In this document: in pieces, positions 59,528-64,000 of the stretch | Layout of the letters: each line of letters opens with the position of its first letter | How positions within the stretch are numbered: position 1 is the first letter of the stretch | NCBI GenBank assembly: GCA_016710115.1 | Contig: JADJLN010000019.1 | Coordinates: forward strand, 1 to 64,000 | Length of the DNA stretch: 64,000 nt | Origin: Saprospiraceae bacterium | GTDB taxonomy: Bacteria; Bacteroidota; Bacteroidia; Chitinophagales; Saprospiraceae | Direction of reading: 5' to 3' | The notes under the pieces: model-generated | What the model saw: only the letters and a program-made list of their open reading frames with translations | Told to the model about the DNA's origin: nothing | Databases searched by the model: none | Made by a program: the position numbers and the translations under genes

Positions 59528-60623
59528 TTACTCACAATCTTCACAAGGCAGTGGCTCTGCATCAGTCTCGCTCTCCAACTCATTGACTGTAAAATAGTCC
59601 ACCCGAAGTAAACTCATTGTAGTAGTTTCACCGGATGCGAGTAAGTTAAATCCTACTTCATGCTTGCCTTGTTCTTTTCCAGAGGGCTTGTAATAATTGC
59701 TCAAATTAGCCTGCTTCTGGTAATAAAAATTCATTTCACTTTGTGACAAACACGTGTGGTAATTGGGATTGTAAGTTGTATTATACCATAAAAGGTAATC
59801 GTAGAAATTGTCATTCTCTGTCAAATCACTCGGATTAATCACATCTTCATCTGTATAAGATTCATCGATGTGAATAACAGGATATGGAACCTCATCGCCT
59901 TCACAGTTCGTATCTCCTTTTTGGAAACAAATTGAATAGCGATCAGTAAAATAATAATAAGGACTAAATTTGTCCCTATAATTAAGATTGGCATTCAAAT
60001 CACATCGCCAATGATCCAGAGCATCAGAGGATGTTGCAGAAGTATAACAGTTTCCAGCTTCAGGGAATATCTCCCACTGATCAGATGATTGATATGGGTA
60101 CGCATTCAAAGTCCCACATTGACCAATACCCATTGTGAAGACAGCTATGACTGGTAATCCTCCGGATTGAAGATTGTCATAAGCAAATATTTCAAAATTG
60201 AACGCTTGCTTAAACGTATCACTTTGCTCATGGAAAAAGTTTCCAGCCATAGTAGCAATCTCTTCAAAGAGATCTGCAAGATCATCTTCCCCAGCTAATG
60301 AACTTGTATCAACTGGAATCATCAAACTGTCCCACACCGAAATATATCCAGCATGGTTTTCATCAGGTCGGCAATATGCCAAAGTTAAGACTGTGGTTAA
60401 GTTCCAATGACTCACTTAGTGTGTAGGTAGTACCTGTTCGTAGATTCGCTCCATTCAACTTTTTTGTCTTTGCGAGATTGACAAATGATGTGTAATTGCT
60501 TTCGTTTAGCTTCTTCGTTCGCAATAATGCATTGTTGTCAATAAGCGCCTCCTTTTGACAAGCATGACAAAGTAACAATAGGCAAATGAATACGAAAGAT
60601 GAAAAGAATGTTTGAACTTTCAT
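59528..60623 (-). CDS. Putative lipoprotein, duplication copy 1, frameshifted
   Basis: From ATG 60623 the leader MKVQTFFSSFVFICLLLLCH ends in a lipobox-like LLLCHAC (Cys22). After GTTYTLSESLEL the frame breaks near 60380, where this copy has AAAG against AGG in copy 2; joined, the protein is about 365 residues. It contains LAYCRPDENHAGYISVWDSL, FTMGIGQCGTLNAYPYQSSD and DHWRCDLNANLNYRDK, and ends AEPLPCEDCE. There is no enzyme motif. It is paired with the T9SS gene behind it. Confidence 0.8.
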
Positions 60624-61546
60624 GACAAACTATTTTGATTATAAAAAAATATGATAGAATATAAACCATATGTGGGTCATCGGGTCAGATTCAGAACATG
60701 ATAAGACCATTTACAATTGTTGCTGATACTATTCCGGGGTCCGGTTCATCTGTGCCTTCATGGCTTCTTCAGCCAATGCCTTCCGTTTCCCCTGAACACC
60801 CTATCCACTCAAATGATACCGATCGATGATTGGTCTATGAGGGAAGTCCTACGTCATACCCTCCAAACTGCATTCTCGATATCTGTCCAAATGTCCAGGC
60901 GATGGAGAACATAAACAAGCGTAGAACTACCTGAATTTGAGGGGCGATGCATGGCGGGGCTACCCCCACAGCTTCGTTCTCCATCTTCCGTGCAATCCGT
61001 TCATCCGTGCCAATCCGTGATTCTGACAAGTGGAGGGAGTCGAGGTTATGCCTGCCTCGCCGGTAGGCGGGAGTTGGGAGGTTATGTGTTGGGAGGTTAT
61101 GTGTTGGGAGGTTATGAGGGAAAACCCATACGCGAGGAATTCCGATTCGCCAGTTCTACAGCCACCTCGGCGGCCAGGGTTCTCCATCTTCCGTGAAATC
61201 CCTTCATCCGTGAAAATCCGTGATTCTGACAAGTGGAACAGGGCTGCCTGCACAGTCGGATATTGAACCCTTTCGTTCAACATGAACCGTCTCGATGAAC
61301 AAATCAATTTGGCCTAATCTTATGGATCGTTCTATCCTTCATAGGCTCTATCGGATCATCGAGGCGAGTTTGATCATCCTGAACCGGCTCATACCCAAAG
61401 CACACCAGATATACCCCCAAAGCAAGAGCCTTTGCAAACCATCCAACACAGAACTGAACCAACCAGATGATCGAATGATCACTGCTGAGGGAGCCAACCT
61501 CCGGAATGGAAGAGTCAATTCCGCCAGAATATGAAAGGATTGACGA
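60624..61546. other. Repeat-bearing intergenic region between the two duplication units
   Basis: No gene is supported. It holds motif site 10 (60919-60933), a triple GGGAGGTTATGTGTT repeat (about 61075-61120), two copies of AATCCGTGATTCTGACAAGTGG (ending about 61032 and 61234), and the 350-bp trailer of unit 2. Confidence 0.7.
60919..60933 (-). promoter_or_regulatory. GTAGAAATAC-motif site 10 (variant)
   Basis: GCGTAGAACTACCTG keeps the GTAGAA.TAC core and the CTG end but lacks the A of GAGTA. It is 296 bp upstream of the lipoprotein start at 60623. This is the weakest site. Confidence 0.5.
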
Positions 61547-62962
61547 TCATCCCTTTATCCATTTCCCGCCCTGAACGGAAGAACCCTCAGGTGAGAACAG
61601 CTGGAATATATACCCGCCATCAGGCCAATTTGCCACTGAACCCTGATCAAACCCGTTTTCAAGATGTCGAACTGCCATCTCCCTTCCTTGAACATCAAAT
61701 ATCTTCAATACATATCCCCTGTCCCTTGCTCCAAACTCATACCTGAACCAATCATGCCCCGGATTTCCAAGTATGGTGAATTCAAACATTGGCTCCGACA
61801 ATGGATCTTGATCAGCTGTGATCTCACCATCAGCATTGAACCGCATCAAGAATGGGATAGTGGCATAATTGTACTCCCACAATCTCGTCATGCCATGAAC
61901 ATAGCAGCCTCCCTGACCATCAGCTTTCACTCCAGCTATCAAATACTTCCGATCACCCCCTAAAATCTTTAACCACACCTGATTCAAATCCTTATCGTAT
62001 TTACCCAGATAATAGAGGTGCTTGATCGTGTCTGTATAAAGTGATGATTCAATATCCTTATGGCAAGCTATAAAGTAAGAATTCGAATCCTTACTAAGAC
62101 AAGTATTAATTGCAGGTAAAACACTCTCATCAGGTAAAACAGCGATTGTTGAATAATTCTGAACAGACAATTCTGAATTTAAATAGCATAGGCCCATAAA
62201 CTCATTTCCCGGCTGACTAGGTTCATTTATCTTACTGAAAGTAATATATCCAGAATCAATAGCCTCCACTATTTGACCGTTAATGCCATAAATAGTATCT
62301 TTGGCCAAATGATTCATAAATTGGAAATTACTATCCAATAAATCTAGGCCTGTTGCCATTAACAAATAGCTATTTGTAACTTTCGAATAAGGAATAATAT
62401 TTTTAACCAACCCATTATATGATATCATCTCTTCGTGAGACGGCATATTTTGGAAATCGGGTATTGAATACTTTACTATTTGTGTATTGCCAATACTAAA
62501 AGGTTTATTAATAATCAATACGATTGAGTCCGAATTAAATATCCAGGTGTAACCAACGATATCTCCAACTCCTGGTAAATTAACAGGCTGGCTTAACTCC
62601 CATAGATGATTGTCAAGATTGCCCTTGAGAATACGTAAATTTGAGGGGTTATGTTTTTGAATTAATGTATAAAAATTTGACCCTTCAATAAACAATTTAA
62701 ACACACTTCCTTCAGTATATTCAGTTAATTCTATCTTATCAATAATTTTGCCATATACATTCAAAACTAATAGATAATTGTTTCCTGTATTAAATTCGTC
62801 AAGATAGAAATCGGAAGCCAATGCATAATTTATACTATCGCTAACTACAAGATCCCAAATAACATAGCCTGGGTAGTCATAAAAAATTTTATTATAGTAT
62901 TCCTGTGCAGTTAGGGAAGACCATGCCACTAAAAGAATAAAAGTTTGGAATAATGCTCGCAT
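61547..62962 (-). CDS. T9SS-secreted protein, duplication copy 2, intact
   Basis: The 471-residue protein begins with a signal peptide (MRALFQTFILLVAWSSLTAQ), followed by YDYPGYVIWDLVVSDSINYA, matching YPEYPGYIIWDLVVDSAGMH of copy 1. The middle carries DTIKHLYYLGKYDKDLNQVW and GGCYVHGMTRLWEYNYATIP, then a T9SS sorting domain (FTILGNPGHDWFRYEFGARD, FDVQGREMAVRHLENGFDQ, IFQLFSPEGSS). From about residue 300 on it is almost identical to copy 1. It is probably a surface or released protein. Confidence 0.9.
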   Translation of the reverse strand: MRALFQTFILLVAWSSLTAQEYYNKIFYDYPGYVIWDLVVSDSINYALASDFYLDEFNTGNNYLLVLNVYGKIIDKIELTEYTEGSVFKLFIEGSNFYTLIQKHNPSNLRILKGNLDNHLWELSQPVNLPGVGDIVGYTWIFNSDSIVLIINKPFSIGNTQIVKYSIPDFQNMPSHEEMISYNGLVKNIIPYSKVTNSYLLMATGLDLLDSNFQFMNHLAKDTIYGINGQIVEAIDSGYITFSKINEPSQPGNEFMGLCYLNSELSVQNYSTIAVLPDESVLPAINTCLSKDSNSYFIACHKDIESSLYTDTIKHLYYLGKYDKDLNQVWLKILGGDRKYLIAGVKADGQGGCYVHGMTRLWEYNYATIPFLMRFNADGEITADQDPLSEPMFEFTILGNPGHDWFRYEFGARDRGYVLKIFDVQGREMAVRHLENGFDQGSVANWPDGGYIFQLFSPEGSSVQGGKWIKG

Positions 62963-62977
62963 ATTTGAATAATTATT

Positions 62978-63003
62978 AGCTGGGCGGATAAATCCACCCA
63001 GCT
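62978..63003 (-). promoter_or_regulatory. Intercistronic stem-loop
   Basis: AGCTGGGCGGA pairs with TCCACCCAGCT around TAAA with one mismatch, about 16 nt before the start codon of the T9SS gene and 15 nt after the preceding stop. Compared with the stem at 59483, several pairs differ on both sides (GGCCG/CGGCC against GGGCGG/CCACCC), so pairing is kept while sequence changes. Confidence 0.8.
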
Positions 63004-63018
63004 ATATTACCAAGTTTA

Positions 63019-64000
63019 TTAACAATCTGGACAAGGAAGTGGATCGGCATCAATTTCTGACTCCAATTCATTGACATTAAAGTAATCTACTCTCAGAAGC
63101 CCCAAAGTTGTAGTACCTGCGCCATATAATACATTAAACCCAACTTCATGTTTTCCTTGGTTCTTTCCAGAGGGTTTATAGTAATTGCTTAAACCTGCCT
63201 GTTTCTGATAGTAGAAATTCATTTCACCTTGAGAAAGACAAGTGTGATAGTTTGATGAATATGTAGTATTAAACCAAGTAACGTAATCATAGAAGTTATC
63301 ATTTGGAGTCGGATCGCCAGGAAAGAGCAAGTCTGATCCATAGTAGGATTCATCAGGAAATAAATGCGGATATGGGATTTCTTCTCCATCGCAATCTGTT
63401 GAATATACAGAGAAGCAAATGGAGTAGCGATCTGTAAAATAGTAGTATGGGTTAAACTTATCTCTATAGTTTAGATTGGCATTCAAGTCACATCGCCAAT
63501 GGTCAAGTGCATCAGAGGATGTAGAAGAAGTGTAACAGTTTCCAGCTTCAGGAAATATTTCCCATTGATCGGATGATTGATATGGGTACGCATTCAAAGT
63601 CCCACATTGACCAATACCCATTGTGAAGACAGCTATGACTGGTAATCCTCCGGATTGAAGATTGTCATAAGCAAATATTTCAAAATTGAACGCTTGCTTA
63701 AACGTATCACTTTGCCCATGGAAAAAATTTCCAGCCATAGTAGCAATCTCTTCAAAGAGATCAGCAAGATCATCTTCCCCAGCTAATGAACTTGTATCAA
63801 CTGGAATCATCAAACTGTCCCACACCGAAATATATCCAGCATGGTTTTCATCAGGTCGGCAATATGCCAGGTTAAGACTGTGGTTAAGAAGTTCCAATGA
63901 CTCACTTAGTGTGTAGGTAGTACCTGTTCGTAGATTCGCTCCATTCAACTTTTTTGTCTTTGCGAGATTGACAAATGATGTGTAATTGCTTTCGTTTAGC
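63019..64000 (-). CDS. Putative lipoprotein, duplication copy 2, 5' end outside the window
   Basis: The frame is open to the window edge; the last visible codons correspond to LNESNYTSFVNLAKTKKLNG of copy 1, so about 38 N-terminal residues, including the lipobox, lie outside. The sequence is nearly identical to copy 1 from there to about residue 200 and then diverges (SVYSTDCDGEEIPYPHLFPD against QKGDTNCEGDEVPYPVIHID). It ends ADPLPCPDC. It is paired with the T9SS gene at 61547-62962. Confidence 0.85.
   Translation of the reverse strand, partial: LNESNYTSFVNLAKTKKLNGANLRTGTTYTLSESLELLNHSLNLAYCRPDENHAGYISVWDSLMIPVDTSSLAGEDDLADLFEEIATMAGNFFHGQSDTFKQAFNFEIFAYDNLQSGGLPVIAVFTMGIGQCGTLNAYPYQSSDQWEIFPEAGNCYTSSTSSDALDHWRCDLNANLNYRDKFNPYYYFTDRYSICFSVYSTDCDGEEIPYPHLFPDESYYGSDLLFPGDPTPNDNFYDYVTWFNTTYSSNYHTCLSQGEMNFYYQKQAGLSNYYKPSGKNQGKHEVGFNVLYGAGTTTLGLLRVDYFNVNELESEIDADPLPCPDC

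Larger units (their letters stand above)
57700..64000. repeat. Tandem 3.49-kb segmental duplication
   Basis: Unit 1 (about 57700-60620) and unit 2 (about 61190 to beyond the window) are offset by 3488-3494 bp. Each has, in minus-strand order, a lipoprotein gene, a stem-loop, a T9SS propeller-like gene and a conserved 350-bp trailer. The first part of the lipoprotein gene, the last 500 bp of the T9SS gene and the trailer are almost identical between units; the parts between are clearly diverged. Confidence 0.9.

Overview
The window looks like a chromosome segment of a Bacteroidota bacterium, most likely of the Saprospiria. The grounds are many secreted proteins with type IX secretion (T9SS) C-terminal sorting domains, a DUF2723 membrane protein, a DUF4834-like small protein, TAnnTTTG-type promoter boxes and an almost complete lack of Shine-Dalgarno sites. 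No ribosomal or marker gene is present, so the rank is an inference.

Layout. 1-5.9 kb is a gene-poor, partly decayed stretch with an excisionase-like HTH protein and a broken RteC-like gene, ending at the 3' side of a tRNA-Arg(CCG); this looks like the end of an integrated element. 6-19.7 kb is ordinary backbone: HtrA-type protease, HD-domain protein, M28 peptidase, rpiB, DUF2723, DUF4834-like, RluA-type pseudouridine synthase, an MFS transporter and an Omp28-like T9SS protein. 20.2-28.6 kb is a five-copy tandem array (period about 1.7 kb) of mosaic secreted beta-propeller-like proteins, preceded in the same direction by a parallel beta-helix T9SS protein (28.6-31.9 kb). 32.5-41.9 kb is an accessory block: an operon of three DUF2589 proteins, a zinc ribbon and a trypsin-like protease; a three-gene signalling operon (membrane protein, histidine kinase, LuxR-type response regulator); and a NAL1-like protease beside a free-standing copy of its N-terminal domain. 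42.2-44.5 kb is an AT-rich cassette with a soluble protein plus four-helix membrane protein pair, laid out like phage lambda RexA-RexB. 45-50 kb holds IS66 and IS21 remnants and broken T9SS genes. 50-64 kb holds more secreted proteins, including a 3.5-kb tandem duplication of a lipoprotein/T9SS gene pair.

Three patterns link the accessory genes. First, a 15-bp imperfect palindrome (core GTAGAAATAC) occurs ten times between 32.5 and 61 kb, always in the same orientation and on the 5' side of minus-strand secreted-protein, protease or DUF2589 units; it is a candidate operator of a regulon that could be run by the LuxR-type regulator in its midst. Second, six junctions in front of secreted-protein genes carry a strong stem-loop 15-20 nt before the downstream start codon, with unrelated stem sequences. 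Third, secreted genes are mosaic between copies, suggesting gene conversion. A 15-unit array of GTAC at exactly 11-bp spacing (55.1 kb) is a separate structural oddity.

Caution: at least 18 genes or copies are interrupted by one- or two-base indels, mostly in short homopolymers. This fits uncorrected long-read assembly errors better than mass gene decay, so frameshifted genes below are described as single genes.
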